From NCBI GenBank assembly GCA_002005325.1, contig CP017315.1:124001-188000 (forward strand): 64,000 nt of DNA. Reading direction: 5' to 3'. Of the stretch, positions 43,047 to 51,879 are shown one piece after another. A program made the position numbers and the translations under genes. This DNA is from Candidatus Tokpelaia hoelldoblerii (GTDB lineage: Bacteria; Pseudomonadota; Alphaproteobacteria; Rhizobiales; Rhizobiaceae). How positions within the stretch are numbered: position 1 is the stretch's first letter; every line of letters begins with the position of its first letter. The notes beneath the pieces are model-generated. The model did no database searches, was not told the origin of the DNA, and worked only from the letters and a program-made list of their open reading frames with translations.

Positions 43047-44018
43047 ATGACAAAGGAAGATAGCAAAAAAGCCGGACGTGGCCGTATTTATAAGTCTATT
43101 CTTGAAACAATCGGTAACACGCCGCTGGTGCGCGCCGATAAGCTGGCAAAGGAAAACGGTGTCAAAGCCAGTCTCTTGCTCAAGCTGGAATTTTTCAATC
43201 CGCTGGCGAGTGTCAAGGACCGTATCGGCCGGCAACTGGTTGAGTCGCTGGAGTGCAAAGGCATAGCCGTGCCGGGCAAAACAGTTTTTATCGAGCCGAC
43301 TTCAGGCAATACCGGCATCGCGCTGGCTTTTGTCGCGGCGGCCAAAGGCTATAAGCTGATTTTGACCATGCCGGACACCATGTCGGTCGAGCGGCGCAAG
43401 CTCTTGAAATTGCTGGGTGCGGAACTGGTGCTGACAGAAGGGGCGCTTGGTATGAAAGGCGCCATCGCCAAAGCGGAAGAACTGGCGGCGGAAAACCCCG
43501 ATGCCATCATCCCGCAGCAATTTGAAAACCCTGCCAACCCCGAGGTTCATCGCCGCACCACCGGTGAAGAGATCTGGAATGATACCAAAGGCGCCGTTGA
43601 TATTCTGGTAGCCGGTGTCGGTACCGGCGGCACCATCAGCGGGGCGGGTAAAACGCTGAAAAAACACAAGCCGGCGATTAAGATTATTGCCGTGGAGCCG
43701 GCTGACTCGCCGGTCTTGTCCGGCGGCAAAGCCGGGCCGCACAAAATTCAGGGGATTGGCGCCGGTTTTATTCCCGATACGCTGGACACCCGTATTTATG
43801 ACGAAGTTATCGCCATTTCCAATGATGAGGCATTTGAAACGGCCCGCGCGGCGGCGCGCATTGAGGGCATACCGGTCGGTATTTCTTCCGGTGCAGCACT
43901 TGCTGCTGCCATTAAAGCCGGTAAACGGCCGGAAAGTGCCGGTAAGAATATTGTGGTGATGATTCCGTCTTTTGCCGAGCGCTACCTTTCCACCGCCCTG
44001 TTTGACGGGCTGGAATAG
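43047..44018 (+). CDS. cysK: Cysteine synthase A
   Basis: 323 residues from the ATG with a TAGGAGA ribosome site; an earlier in-frame ATG at 42972 adds an unrelated hydrophobic stretch. The PLP lysine is Lys57 in NPLASVKDRIG; the phosphate cradle is VGTGGTISGAGKTL and the substrate loop PTSGNTGIALAF. The tail with PSFAERYLSTALFDGLE is the normal CysK end. It makes cysteine from O-acetylserine and sulfide. It ends in a terminator shared with convergent azoR. Confidence 0.96.
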   Translation: MTKEDSKKAGRGRIYKSILETIGNTPLVRADKLAKENGVKASLLLKLEFFNPLASVKDRIGRQLVESLECKGIAVPGKTVFIEPTSGNTGIALAFVAAAKGYKLILTMPDTMSVERRKLLKLLGAELVLTEGALGMKGAIAKAEELAAENPDAIIPQQFENPANPEVHRRTTGEEIWNDTKGAVDILVAGVGTGGTISGAGKTLKKHKPAIKIIAVEPADSPVLSGGKAGPHKIQGIGAGFIPDTLDTRIYDEVIAISNDEAFETARAAARIEGIPVGISSGAALAAAIKAGKRPESAGKNIVVMIPSFAERYLSTALFDGLE

Positions 44019-44039
44019 GCGGGTTTTGCGTAAAACAAA

Positions 44040-44066
44040 AAAAGCCCCGCTTTGCGGGGCTTTTCA
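44040..44066. terminator. Bidirectional terminator between cysK and azoR
   Basis: AAAAGCCCCGC (44040-44050) pairs perfectly with GCGGGGCTTTT (44054-44064) with a 3-base loop. A-rich and T-rich flanks serve both converging genes. Confidence 0.93.
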
Positions 44067-44084
44067 GATCAGAATACAGCCTGA

Positions 44085-44684
44085 TCAGGCTTTTCTTTTG
44101 GCAATTTGCGCATGGGCATCTGCAATGCCGTCACGCTTGCCGTGCGGTTGGATATCAAAGCCTTCACCATAGATGAAGTCAACGTTGGTGATTCCCATCA
44201 AGCCCAGAACCGAGCGCAGATAAGGGGTTACCACATCGGTTTCAGCACCGAGATGGATACCGCCGCGGGTGCTGATAACAACCGCATCAACACCTTCAAC
44301 CAGACCCAGCGGGTAGGTTTCGGTATAGCGGAAGGTTTCACGGGCCCGTGCCACCATGTCAAACCACAGTTTCAGATGGGTTGGCACGTTCAGGTTATAC
44401 ATCGGCGCGCCGATGACGACCAGATCAGCCGCTTTCAGCTCTGCAATCAGTTTGTCAGAAAACGCAATCGCGTCTTTTGCACGCTGGCTCGGGTTTTCCG
44501 CGCCGCGCAGCGCCGCAAAGATTTCGCCATCCAGAACCGGCAGGTTCATGGTGGTCAGGTCATGTTCAACAATCTCATCCTCGCAGCCATTGGCTTTGCG
44601 ATGATCAAGATAGCGATCAATCAGCGCATTGGTGGTGGAGTTTTCACCCATGATGCTGGATTTCAGAACAAGCAGTTTACTCAT
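44085..44684 (-). CDS. azoR: FMN-dependent NADH-azoreductase
   Basis: 199 residues from the ATG at 44684 (MSKLLVLKSSIMGENS), the normal start for AzoR. The flavodoxin-like fold is shown by the FMN phosphate loop SSIMGENSTT, the isoalloxazine-contacting APMYNLNVPTHLKLWFD and the STRGGIHLGAETDV loop. Enzymes of this type reduce quinones and azo compounds with NADH. A LysR-type regulator is divergently encoded 135 bases away, which is a common arrangement for quinone-responsive azoR genes. Confidence 0.93.
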   Translation of the reverse strand: MSKLLVLKSSIMGENSTTNALIDRYLDHRKANGCEDEIVEHDLTTMNLPVLDGEIFAALRGAENPSQRAKDAIAFSDKLIAELKAADLVVIGAPMYNLNVPTHLKLWFDMVARARETFRYTETYPLGLVEGVDAVVISTRGGIHLGAETDVVTPYLRSVLGLMGITNVDFIYGEGFDIQPHGKRDGIADAHAQIAKRKA

Positions 44685-44819
44685 ACGTTTTTTCCCTGTT
44701 TTCCGGCCTGCTATGGACAATTCCGGCAAGCCTGTGAAGTTTTTTTCTCTTATATCATTGATTTATTTTCTTCAGTAGCGATATGTTTTCATAGTTTTGT
44801 TGCCTTTCAGGAACCAATT

Positions 44820-45722
44820 ATGCGTTCAGACCTCAATGCCATACCGGTTTTTCTCGCCGTGGCGGAAACCGGAAATTTCACGGCCGCGGCGCAGAAGCTG
44901 CATTTAACCCGCTCAGCGGTGAGCAAAACCATCGCGCGCCTTGAGGCGCAACTCGGAGTTGTGCTGTTTCTGCGCACCACCCGCAGCCAGAGTCTCAGCG
45001 ACGAAGGCGCGGTATTTTACGAGCATTGCCGCCAGGCGATGGCGCAAATCAACACAGCAGAAACGCTGCTTGACAGCGGCAAGTTGCAGGCGCAGGGCCG
45101 GTTACGTATATCTGTGCCGGTATTGTTCGGGCAACACTGCATTGCCCCGCTGTTAACAGATTTTGTTCTTGCACAGCCGCAATTGATGCTGGATATGGCA
45201 TTTAGCGACCGGGTGATGGATCTGGTGGAAGAAGGGTTTGACCTTGCTATCCGTGTCGGCACCTTGCCCGACAGCAGCAGCCTGACAGCGCGCAAGCTGG
45301 GTGTACACCGTATGTTGCTTTGCGCCTCTCCCGCCTATCTTGCCCGTGCTGGCCAGCCGGAAACCATTGCCGCGCTGGAAGAACACGCAACCCTTGCCTA
45401 CCGGCAGGCTGGTCTGGTGCAGAAATGGTCACTTGATGAAGCACAGGGACAGCCGGTTTTCTTCCGCCCGCAGGAGAAAATCGTTATGGATGATTTTCAG
45501 GCGCTTGCCAATGCGGCGCTGGCCGGACAGGGCATTTCTTGGTTGCCGCATTATCTGATCGGCGAAAAGCTGAACAATGGCGAACTGGTGGAAATTCTGC
45601 CACAGGCCAATACCATGCAGTTTCCTGTCCATGCCATATGGCCGCACACCACCCATGTGCCGCTGAAAACCCGTCTGGCAGTGGATTTGCTGGCCAAGGC
45701 TTTGCCTGCACGCCTGCAGTAG
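44820..45722 (+). CDS. LysR family transcriptional regulator
   Basis: 300 residues from ATG 44820; the frame extends far upstream antisense to azoR but has no LysR homology there. The helix-turn-helix region LAVAETGNFTAAAQKLHLTRSAVSKTIARLE (about residues 11-41) and a type-2 periplasmic-binding-like effector domain (RLRISVPVLFGQHCIAPLL onward) are clear. It is divergent from azoR and probably regulates it and itself in response to an electrophile or quinone (inference). Confidence 0.93.
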   Translation: MRSDLNAIPVFLAVAETGNFTAAAQKLHLTRSAVSKTIARLEAQLGVVLFLRTTRSQSLSDEGAVFYEHCRQAMAQINTAETLLDSGKLQAQGRLRISVPVLFGQHCIAPLLTDFVLAQPQLMLDMAFSDRVMDLVEEGFDLAIRVGTLPDSSSLTARKLGVHRMLLCASPAYLARAGQPETIAALEEHATLAYRQAGLVQKWSLDEAQGQPVFFRPQEKIVMDDFQALANAALAGQGISWLPHYLIGEKLNNGELVEILPQANTMQFPVHAIWPHTTHVPLKTRLAVDLLAKALPARLQ

Positions 45723-45730
45723 GGGCAGGG

Positions 45731-46624
45731 CTATTTCTGCCCGGGCTGGCGCAAGTGCATGATGGCGGCGTTGATCTGCCCGCCAAAAATAAAAATCTGC
45801 GCCAGCAGATAGAGAAAGATAATCGCCACCATCAATGAAGCGAGGCCGGCATAGGTGGCGCTGTAATTGGCAAAACTGGCAAGATATTGTGCAAACAGCA
45901 TGGAAGCGACAAGCCAGATGGCAAATGTCACAACAATGCCGGGCAGAATGTCAATATATCTGCGCCGTCCGGCCGGCAGCCATTTGTGCGCTGCAACCAG
46001 ACAGATCATCAGAATAACAACGGCAATCGCATAGCGCCAGAAGCGGATTGTGCCGATATAGGGGGCAATCGCCGGAAAATCCTTTTGCGTGATGTTGATA
46101 ATCAGCGGCGCCAGAACCAGCAGCAGGCTGATAGCCATCAGGCCGAGTGTGCCCAGAAGCACAAAGAACAGGCTTTGAAACCGGCAGAAGAAAAAACTTC
46201 TGCGGTCGCGCACCCGGTAGGCGCGGTTGAGCGCGGTGCGCAGGGATTCCACCCCGCTGGTGGCAAAATAGGCGGCGGCAATTGCCGAAACGGTGAGCAG
46301 GCCGCGCCGCGGTACCGTCAGGACATTGATGATCTCGCGCGAGATCGGCTGGACAAGCGCGTCCGGCAGCACTTCCAGAAACCAGCGAATGCTTGTCTGG
46401 GTATAGGCTCTGGTGCCGAAAAAACTGGCAAGCGTTGTGGCAAAAATCAGGAACGGAAACAGCGCCATCAGGGAAGAAAGCGTGATATGGCTGGCAAAGG
46501 CCCAACTGCTTTCAGCGATATAATGGCTGAAGGCATTGCGCAAAATCCGCCCGCAATAATGCACGCCCCGTATAAGGGGGCGCAGTGCTCGCCTGAAAAT
46601 CGTGTTCTTTTTTGTTTCAACCAT
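45731..46624 (-). CDS. YihY/BrkB family inner-membrane protein
   Basis: 297 residues with about six membrane helices. The family markers HITLSSLMALFPFLIF, the charged loop around LRTALNRAYRVRDRRSFF and the late QYLASFANYSATYAGLASLMVAIIFLYLLAQIFIFGGQINA are present (spread over residues 40-285). The family was once called ribonuclease BN by mistake; its role is still unclear, and transport has been suggested. It is convergent with the LysR gene, stops 9 bases apart. Confidence 0.9.
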   Translation of the reverse strand: MVETKKNTIFRRALRPLIRGVHYCGRILRNAFSHYIAESSWAFASHITLSSLMALFPFLIFATTLASFFGTRAYTQTSIRWFLEVLPDALVQPISREIINVLTVPRRGLLTVSAIAAAYFATSGVESLRTALNRAYRVRDRRSFFFCRFQSLFFVLLGTLGLMAISLLLVLAPLIINITQKDFPAIAPYIGTIRFWRYAIAVVILMICLVAAHKWLPAGRRRYIDILPGIVVTFAIWLVASMLFAQYLASFANYSATYAGLASLMVAIIFLYLLAQIFIFGGQINAAIMHLRQPGQK

Positions 46625-46692
46625 GATACAATCACTATGTTACCCTGTTCAGATATAAATGACATTCATAAAAATACAAATGGAGCGCTGCC

Positions 46693-47289
46693 ATGGTCAA
46701 ACTCAACAAGATATATACCCACAGCGGTGATGACGGGTCAACGGGTCTTGTCGGCGGCGCGCGGCGCAGAAAAGATGACTTGCGGGTAGAGGCTTATGGC
46801 ACAGTGGATGAAACCAATGCGGCCATCGGCATGGCGCGGCTTTTCAGCCATGAAGATGCTGTGCTTGATACGCTGTTGCAGCGGATTCAAAATGAGCTGT
46901 TTGATCTGGGCTGTGATCTGGCGACCGTGCAAGGCACAACCAAAACAGGCAAGGCCAGCGGGGAAGATTTGCGCATTGTGCCGGCACAGGTTGTGCGGCT
47001 GGAAAGTGAAATTGACGGGCTGAACGAAAATCTTGCAGGTTTACGTTCCTTTGTGCTGCCGGGCGGCAGCGCGCTTGCCGCACATCTGCATCTTGCCCGC
47101 ACAATAGCGCGCCGCGCCGAGCGGGTGATGGTGGCGCTCAACATGCGGGAAGCGCTCAATCCGGCAGCGTTGCGCTATATCAACCGGTTGTCAGACCTTT
47201 TGTTTGTCGCGGCGCGCTATGCCAATCAGCAGGGGGCCAATCAGCAGGGTGAGGGCGATGTTCTATGGGTCGCGGGTAAAACACGCTGA
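46693..47289 (+). CDS. Cob(I)alamin adenosyltransferase, PduO type
   Basis: 198 residues, helical bundle. It begins with KIYTHSGDDGSTGLVGG (the ATP-binding N-terminal loop), then RVEAYGTVDETNAAIGMARL, LPGGSALAAHLHLARTIARRAER and ALRYINRLSDLLFVAARYAN, all hallmark segments of the PduO/MMAB family. It adenosylates corrinoids to make coenzyme B12. A short near-duplication (NQQGANQQGEG) lies close to the C-terminus. No cobalamin riboswitch is seen upstream. Confidence 0.93.
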   Translation: MVKLNKIYTHSGDDGSTGLVGGARRRKDDLRVEAYGTVDETNAAIGMARLFSHEDAVLDTLLQRIQNELFDLGCDLATVQGTTKTGKASGEDLRIVPAQVVRLESEIDGLNENLAGLRSFVLPGGSALAAHLHLARTIARRAERVMVALNMREALNPAALRYINRLSDLLFVAARYANQQGANQQGEGDVLWVAGKTR

Positions 47290-47302
47290 AGGGAATAATG
47301 TT

Positions 47303-48568
47303 CTAGAGCCAGTCGGGTATGTGATCGAGGCCGATAAGCGCCTCATAACTTTGCCGCGGACGGATGATGTGATAGCGTTTGCCGTCAACCAGCACTTCCG
47401 GCACCAGCAGGCGGGTGTTATACGTGCCTGCCATCACCGCGCCATAGGCGCCGGCGCCGGCCAAAGCCGTCAGGTCGCCGCTTTGCAGACGGGGCAGTGA
47501 ACGCGCCAGCGCCAGATAATCTCCCGTTTCACAAACCGGCCCGACAATATCAGCACGGAAATGCTTGCCATTTGCTGGCGCAACAACCGGCAGGACATCA
47601 TGCCGGGCATCATAAAGGGTCGGACGGAGCAGGTCGTTCATCGCCGCATCGACAATAACAAAATTTCTGCCAGCGCCTTCCTTGACATAAATAACAGACG
47701 TCACCAGCAAACCGGCATTGCCGACAATAAACCGCCCGGGCTCGACAATCAGCGGCAGGTTGAACGGCGCCATATGTTTGCGCACAATTTCCGCATAATC
47801 GCGTAAAAGGGAAGGCGAGGTTTCATCGCGGTGATAGGCGATGCCCAGGCCGCCGCCGACATCAATATGGCGGATGGCATGACCGTCCTGTTGCAGAGTG
47901 CGGACAAGATCGGCCGTGATGGCAAAGGCGCTGTCAAAAGGTGCAAGGTCACAGATCTGGCTGCCGATATGGACATCCACGCCGGTGACGCGAATATTGG
48001 GCAGTGCGGCCGCGGTGCGATAGGCTTCTCGCGCATAAACCAGCGGAATGCCGAATTTGTTTTCCGATTTGCCGGTGGAGATTTTCTTGTGGGTGTGTGC
48101 ATCAACATCAGGGTTGATACGCAGGGAAACACAGGCTTCCTTGCCTGTTGCCACGGCACGGGCGGAAAGCTGCACAAGTTCCGGTTTGGATTCAACATTG
48201 AAACAGTGGATACCCTGCGCCAGGGCGAAATCCATCTCGCCAATGGTTTTGCCGACACCGGAATAAACGATTTTTTCCGGTGCAATCCCCGCGGCCAGGG
48301 CGCGGCGCAATTCGCCTTCCGACACGACATCCGCGCCCGCGCCCTCATGCGCCAGCAGTGTCAGGACCGCCTGATTGGAATTGGCTTTCAGCGCATAGGC
48401 AATCAGTGTTTCCATACCTTTAAAGGCTGTTTGAAACGCCTGGAACCGGTTGCGCAAAGCGGCAGCCGAATAAACATAGAACGGCGTACCGACATCCTGC
48501 GCCAGAACCGGCACCGGTACATCCTCGACATGGAGAATATTTTTGCGATAGGGAAAAAAATCCATCAT
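47303..48568 (-). CDS. lysA: Diaminopimelate decarboxylase
   Basis: 421 residues from the ATG at 48568; the frame is open upstream into lptM. PLP binds at Lys61 (YALKANSNQAVL). Further motifs are CFNVESKPELVQLS, HIGSQICDLAPF, IDVGGGLGIAY and PGRFIVGNAG, with the substrate-binding GPVCETGDYLA near the end. It decarboxylates meso-DAP to lysine, the last step of the pathway. It is third in argH-lptM-lysA, with 13 bases from the lptM stop. Confidence 0.95.
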   Translation of the reverse strand: MMDFFPYRKNILHVEDVPVPVLAQDVGTPFYVYSAAALRNRFQAFQTAFKGMETLIAYALKANSNQAVLTLLAHEGAGADVVSEGELRRALAAGIAPEKIVYSGVGKTIGEMDFALAQGIHCFNVESKPELVQLSARAVATGKEACVSLRINPDVDAHTHKKISTGKSENKFGIPLVYAREAYRTAAALPNIRVTGVDVHIGSQICDLAPFDSAFAITADLVRTLQQDGHAIRHIDVGGGLGIAYHRDETSPSLLRDYAEIVRKHMAPFNLPLIVEPGRFIVGNAGLLVTSVIYVKEGAGRNFVIVDAAMNDLLRPTLYDARHDVLPVVAPANGKHFRADIVGPVCETGDYLALARSLPRLQSGDLTALAGAGAYGAVMAGTYNTRLLVPEVLVDGKRYHIIRPRQSYEALIGLDHIPDWL

Positions 48569-48581
48569 CAACGCACGTACA

Positions 48582-48764
48582 CTATTGAAGGAGCCGGTCA
48601 AGGATGAAGGGTCTGTCTTCTTTCGGCTTTTCAACCCTTTGTCCGTTATTCGTTTCGATGGTTGCAGAAGGCGGCGGTTCAAGCGCGCCCTTGCGGCCGC
48701 AACCTGTCAGAACAATGGCGCAAACGCCGAACATGGCCATCACGGCCAGCAATTGTCTTGTCAC
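48582..48764 (-). CDS. lptM: LptM family LPS-translocon maturation lipoprotein
   Basis: 60 residues from a GTG start chosen because AAGGAG lies 8 bases upstream. The signal VTRQLLAVMAMFGVCAIVLTGC ends in the lipobox LTGC and continues GRKGALEPPPSA, the hallmark of LptM (formerly YifL). In E. coli LptM helps LptDE mature with correct disulfides. The argH-lptM-lysA order supports the call. The frame is open further upstream through the hairpin repeats, but that part is not conserved. The tandem hairpins at 48791-48864 lie directly before it. Confidence 0.85.
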   Translation of the reverse strand: MTRQLLAVMAMFGVCAIVLTGCGRKGALEPPPSATIETNNGQRVEKPKEDRPFILDRLLQ

Positions 48765-48790
48765 TGTTTTGCTCCTTGTTCGGGCTTTAC

Positions 48791-48864
48791 GCACAAACTT
48801 CTTTTTTGTTTGTGCAATTAAAAAGACGCACAAACTTCTTTTTTGTTTGTGCAACTAAAAAGAC
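48791..48864. repeat. Two tandem 37-bp T-loop hairpin repeats between argH and lptM
   Basis: Two copies, 48791-48827 and 48828-48864, differ at one base. Each starts with a perfect hairpin: arms GCACAAAC and GTTTGTGC around a 9-base loop TTCTTTTTT (48791-48815 and 48828-48852), followed by the 12-base spacer AATTAAAAAGAC or AACTAAAAAGAC. Related hairpins occur near rpmB, surf1 and probably rplU. They fall inside the argH-lptM-lysA message and could end, pause or stabilise it. Confidence 0.93.
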
Positions 48865-48875
48865 GCAGTTATGTT

Positions 48876-50288
48876 TTAGGCAGCGTTCCTGTTTTTGGCA
48901 AGCCGCTTTTTCCAGAAGTCGATTTGCCTGCGCACTTCCTGCGGCGCAGCGCCACCATAGGATTTACGGCTTGCAACTGATTTTTCAACGGTGAGAACAT
49001 CGAAAACATCTTCTGTGATTGCCGGATGAACAGCCTGCAAATCCTTGAGCGTCAGATCACTAAGGCTGCAGCGCTTTTTTTCTGCCAGCGCCACAGCGCG
49101 TCCTGTGATGTGATGGGCTTCACGAAAGGGCAGGCCGCCCTCGCGCACCAGCCAGTCGGCAAGGTCGGTGGCGGTGGAATAGCCGGAACCGGCCGCCGCT
49201 TTCATCGCCGCCTTGTTAATGTGCATATCACCCGTCATGCCGCTCATCGCCGCCAGCATCAGTTCCAGCGTGGCGCTTGCGTCAAACACCGCTTCCTTGT
49301 CTTCCTGCATATCTTTGGAATAGGAGAGCGGCAGACCTTTCATCACGGTCAGCAGGGTGATGAGCGCGCCATTGATACGCCCGCCCTTGGCGCGCACCAG
49401 TTCTGCGGCGTCAGGGTTTTTCTTTTGCGGCATGATGGAGGAGCCGGTGGAAAACGCGTCTGACAATTGGACAAACCCGAATTGCGGCGTTGACCAGATG
49501 ACGATTTCTTCCGCCATCCGCGACAGGTGCATGGCGCAAATTGCGGCTGCTGACAAAAACTCCAGCGCAAAATCACGGTCGGAGACACTGTCGATAGAAT
49601 TGCGGGTCGGCTCACGGAAACCAAGCGCCTGCGCTGTCATAAACCGGTCGGTGTCGAAGCCGGTGCCGGCAAGGGCTGCAGCGCCCAGCGGCGATTCGTC
49701 CATGCGGGCAATGGTATCCTGTATGCGCGACAGGTCACGGCCGAACATTTCCACATAGGCCATGAGATGATGACCGAAAGTAACCGGCTGCGCTGTTTGC
49801 AGATGGGTGAAACCCGGCATCAGTGTGTCGGCATGTTCTTCCGCCCGCTTGAGCAGTTGTGTTATCAGGGTTCTGATCTGGCCGGCCGTTTCAAGCGCTG
49901 TCTGCTTGACCCACAGGCGGAAATCGACCGCCACCTGATCATTGCGCGAGCGCGCCGTATGCAGCCGCCCGGCGGGTGCGCCGATCAGTTCGGCGAGCCG
50001 CGCCTCAATGTTCATATGAATATCTTCCAGCGCGCGTGAAAAAGTAAACTGCCCGTCTTCAATTTCCCGCAGAACGGTTAGCAGGCCATTGTCAATTGCC
50101 TGATAATCAGCAGCGGAAAGTATCTTCTGTTTGTGCAGCATGGCGGCATGGGCGCGTGAACCGGCAATGTCCTGTGCATAAAGCTTGCGGTCAAAATCAA
50201 TGGAAGCATTGATTTCTTCCATAACAGCATCGGGGCCTGAGGCAAAACGCCCACCCCACATCTGGTTGCTTTGTTTTGTGCCGGTCAT
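48876..50288 (-). CDS. argH: Argininosuccinate lyase
   Basis: 470 residues. It begins QMWGGRFASGPDAVMEEINASI and carries the fumarase/aspartase superfamily signature GSSIMPQKKNPDAAELVRAK, with catalytic serine in the flexible GSSxMPxKxNP loop. The HTARSRNDQVAVDFRLW and GFTHLQTAQPVTFGHHLMAY segments are conserved. It releases fumarate and arginine. It leads the argH-lptM-lysA group and is divergent from tlpA. Confidence 0.97.
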   Translation of the reverse strand: MTGTKQSNQMWGGRFASGPDAVMEEINASIDFDRKLYAQDIAGSRAHAAMLHKQKILSAADYQAIDNGLLTVLREIEDGQFTFSRALEDIHMNIEARLAELIGAPAGRLHTARSRNDQVAVDFRLWVKQTALETAGQIRTLITQLLKRAEEHADTLMPGFTHLQTAQPVTFGHHLMAYVEMFGRDLSRIQDTIARMDESPLGAAALAGTGFDTDRFMTAQALGFREPTRNSIDSVSDRDFALEFLSAAAICAMHLSRMAEEIVIWSTPQFGFVQLSDAFSTGSSIMPQKKNPDAAELVRAKGGRINGALITLLTVMKGLPLSYSKDMQEDKEAVFDASATLELMLAAMSGMTGDMHINKAAMKAAAGSGYSTATDLADWLVREGGLPFREAHHITGRAVALAEKKRCSLSDLTLKDLQAVHPAITEDVFDVLTVEKSVASRKSYGGAAPQEVRRQIDFWKKRLAKNRNAA

Positions 50289-50327
50289 GTATAATATCCC
50301 AAACGAAATGAAAACAGGGTTTGTATT

Positions 50328-50993
50328 ATGTCAATTTATAATGCCGTTAAACGTCATTGCAGGCAAGCTGTTTTCCGCCTGCGCCCGCTCTTTCTTGGTG
50401 TATCCGTGACCGTTTGTGCGGCAATTGCCGCAAGCGTTGTGGCGAATGCGCAAAGCCAGGCGCAATGCCGGATTGATTCGGCACGGGCTGAAACTTTCAA
50501 GGCTGCCGCCAGAGGTGATATTGCCAGACTGCTGCTGCCGGCACAGGCGCCATGGTATGTCGGCGATCTTGCTTTTCAGGATGAGGCAGGCAGGGATAAA
50601 CGCCTTGCCGATTTCAAGGGAAAAACGCTGCTTGTCAATCTGTGGGCGGCGTGGTGCAAACCCTGCCGCGAGGAAATGCCCGAACTGGCCCGGTTGTATA
50701 AACAGACAGCAGATGAGAATTTTGCAGTGGTGACCATCAATGTCGACAGATCGCCGGAAGGCAAAGTGCCGCAGTTTTTGCGTGAAGTCGGCGCCGACAA
50801 CCTGCCGCTTTATCTGGATAAAGGCATGACAACTTTCAAAGCAGCCAGACGGCAGGGGCTGGCTTATGGCCTGCCTTTCACCATGCTGGTGGATGAAGGG
50901 GGCTGCCTGATGGCGACCTTTACCGGCTCTGCCCCATGGGGGGGCAGGGACGCGGTTGAATTTTTGCGGGCGGCAACAGGCAAGGCCGAATAG
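50328..50993 (+). CDS. tlpA: TlpA-type thiol:disulfide interchange protein
   Basis: 221 residues. A basic N-terminus and one hydrophobic helix (about 22-43) anchor it to the membrane with the thioredoxin domain in the periplasm. The redox motif is WCKPC (109-113) in NLWAAWCKPCREEMPEL, and the cis-proline region is YGLPFTMLVD. Two further cysteines (Cys47 and one in DEGGCLM) may form a second bond. TlpA reduces partners needed for cytochrome oxidase copper-site assembly. Divergence from argH is typical of Hyphomicrobiales. Confidence 0.92.
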   Translation: MSIYNAVKRHCRQAVFRLRPLFLGVSVTVCAAIAASVVANAQSQAQCRIDSARAETFKAAARGDIARLLLPAQAPWYVGDLAFQDEAGRDKRLADFKGKTLLVNLWAAWCKPCREEMPELARLYKQTADENFAVVTINVDRSPEGKVPQFLREVGADNLPLYLDKGMTTFKAARRQGLAYGLPFTMLVDEGGCLMATFTGSAPWGGRDAVEFLRAATGKAE

Positions 50994-51065
50994 CCTTAAA
51001 CAGGCAGAACCATTTTCGCCTTGTTGTGAAAGTGGTTCTGTTATAACAGATATATGCGGCCGGTT

Positions 51066-51752
51066 TTATTCCCATGCGGCAGGCAGGCGTTCAACCTGAT
51101 AGGCAACACGGCTGATATTGCCTTGATTGTCAGTGAGCTCCACCCGCCAGCTGTCAGCAAACTGGTTGACAGAAGGACGCATCGGAATCGTACCGGAAAG
51201 CAGCAATGTTCCGGCTTTGGCAAGGCCCGCTGTTTCAAGCCTCTCCAGCCAGTAGGAAGGCGGCAATAAAAGTGCAGGCGCACCGTCCTGAATGAGTTCT
51301 TCCTTATCACCGTTCTGCACCCATGCCTTTAATGAAAAGTCGGCGAATCTGTCTTTTACATCGCTATAGCGCCAGGCGACATGGCCGATAAAGTCCGGTG
51401 CAGATTGTTTTGACCAGGCGACGCCATGGGCTTCCAATGCACGATCCGTGTGATCACAAGCGGCAACAAGCAAATGTTCACTTTCATCCCGTCCCAGAAG
51501 CAAAGCCCATTCTGCTTCACCCGATGTCTGAGCATGGGGGGCTTGATAAAGTGCAGCTTGTGACACGACATGCCCACCCAGCGGATAAAGTGTCGGCACA
51601 GTTTTCGGTGCAGGTACACCAAGTGCTGCCAGTTCTTCAACGTGATGGCGAACCTGTTTGGTATCGCACCCTGCATAACCACCATTCAGCACCCATTGTA
51701 CATTACGGCTTTGTTTCCCTGTGTCGACAATATCCAGTTCCAGTGTTTTCAT
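51066..51752 (-). CDS. DUF2848 family protein
   Basis: 228 residues from the ATG at 51752, which has an AGGAGAT ribosome site; the next ATG upstream would bury that site. Recognisable DUF2848 features are VPTLYPLGGHVVSQAALYQ, SGEAEWALLLGRDES, and WSKQSAPDFIGHVAWRYSDV. The family has no experimentally established role that I can recall and seems related to the FAH/hydratase fold. It is divergent from an MHS transporter gene across 127 bases with a GntR-like operator, so it probably acts on the imported compound or its product. Confidence 0.75.
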   Translation of the reverse strand: MKTLELDIVDTGKQSRNVQWVLNGGYAGCDTKQVRHHVEELAALGVPAPKTVPTLYPLGGHVVSQAALYQAPHAQTSGEAEWALLLGRDESEHLLVAACDHTDRALEAHGVAWSKQSAPDFIGHVAWRYSDVKDRFADFSLKAWVQNGDKEELIQDGAPALLLPPSYWLERLETAGLAKAGTLLLSGTIPMRPSVNQFADSWRVELTDNQGNISRVAYQVERLPAAWE

Positions 51753-51826
51753 ATTGTATCTCCTCATATACCAAAATCATGTGTGGCTTAAAAAAACAGT
51801 AGACATCTTTGCAAAGTTCATATTTA

Positions 51827-51860
51827 TTTGCATATTGTTGGTATACAATTATTATGCAAA
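51827..51860. promoter_or_regulatory. Nested inverted repeat, likely operator of the GntR regulator
   Basis: An outer inverted repeat TTTGCAT (51827-51833) and ATGCAAA (51854-51860) encloses an inner near-palindrome TTGTTGGTATACAA (51835-51848). The GTATAC core is typical of FCD-subfamily GntR sites. It lies in the divergent promoter between the DUF2848 gene and the MHS transporter, 20 bases before the latter's start codon. Confidence 0.6.
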
Positions 51861-51879
51861 ATAGGGAAGGAGATTTTGC

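Noticed and set aside
44106..44819. N-terminal extension of the LysR frame antisense to azoR
   Set aside because: LysR proteins begin at the ATG at 44820; the extra 238 codons show no domain and lie over azoR.
46600..46692. Cobalamin riboswitch before the PduO-type adenosyltransferase
   Set aside because: The gap is only 68 bases and has no B12-box-like sequence.
48604..48858. Plus-strand frames through the tandem hairpins with repeated LLFCLCN peptides
   Set aside because: The repetition is produced by the 37-bp DNA repeat; no ribosome site, and lptM is encoded on the other strand.
48791..48864. Possible CRISPR array
   Set aside because: Only two units, no variable spacers (the units are contiguous and near-identical), and no cas genes in the window.
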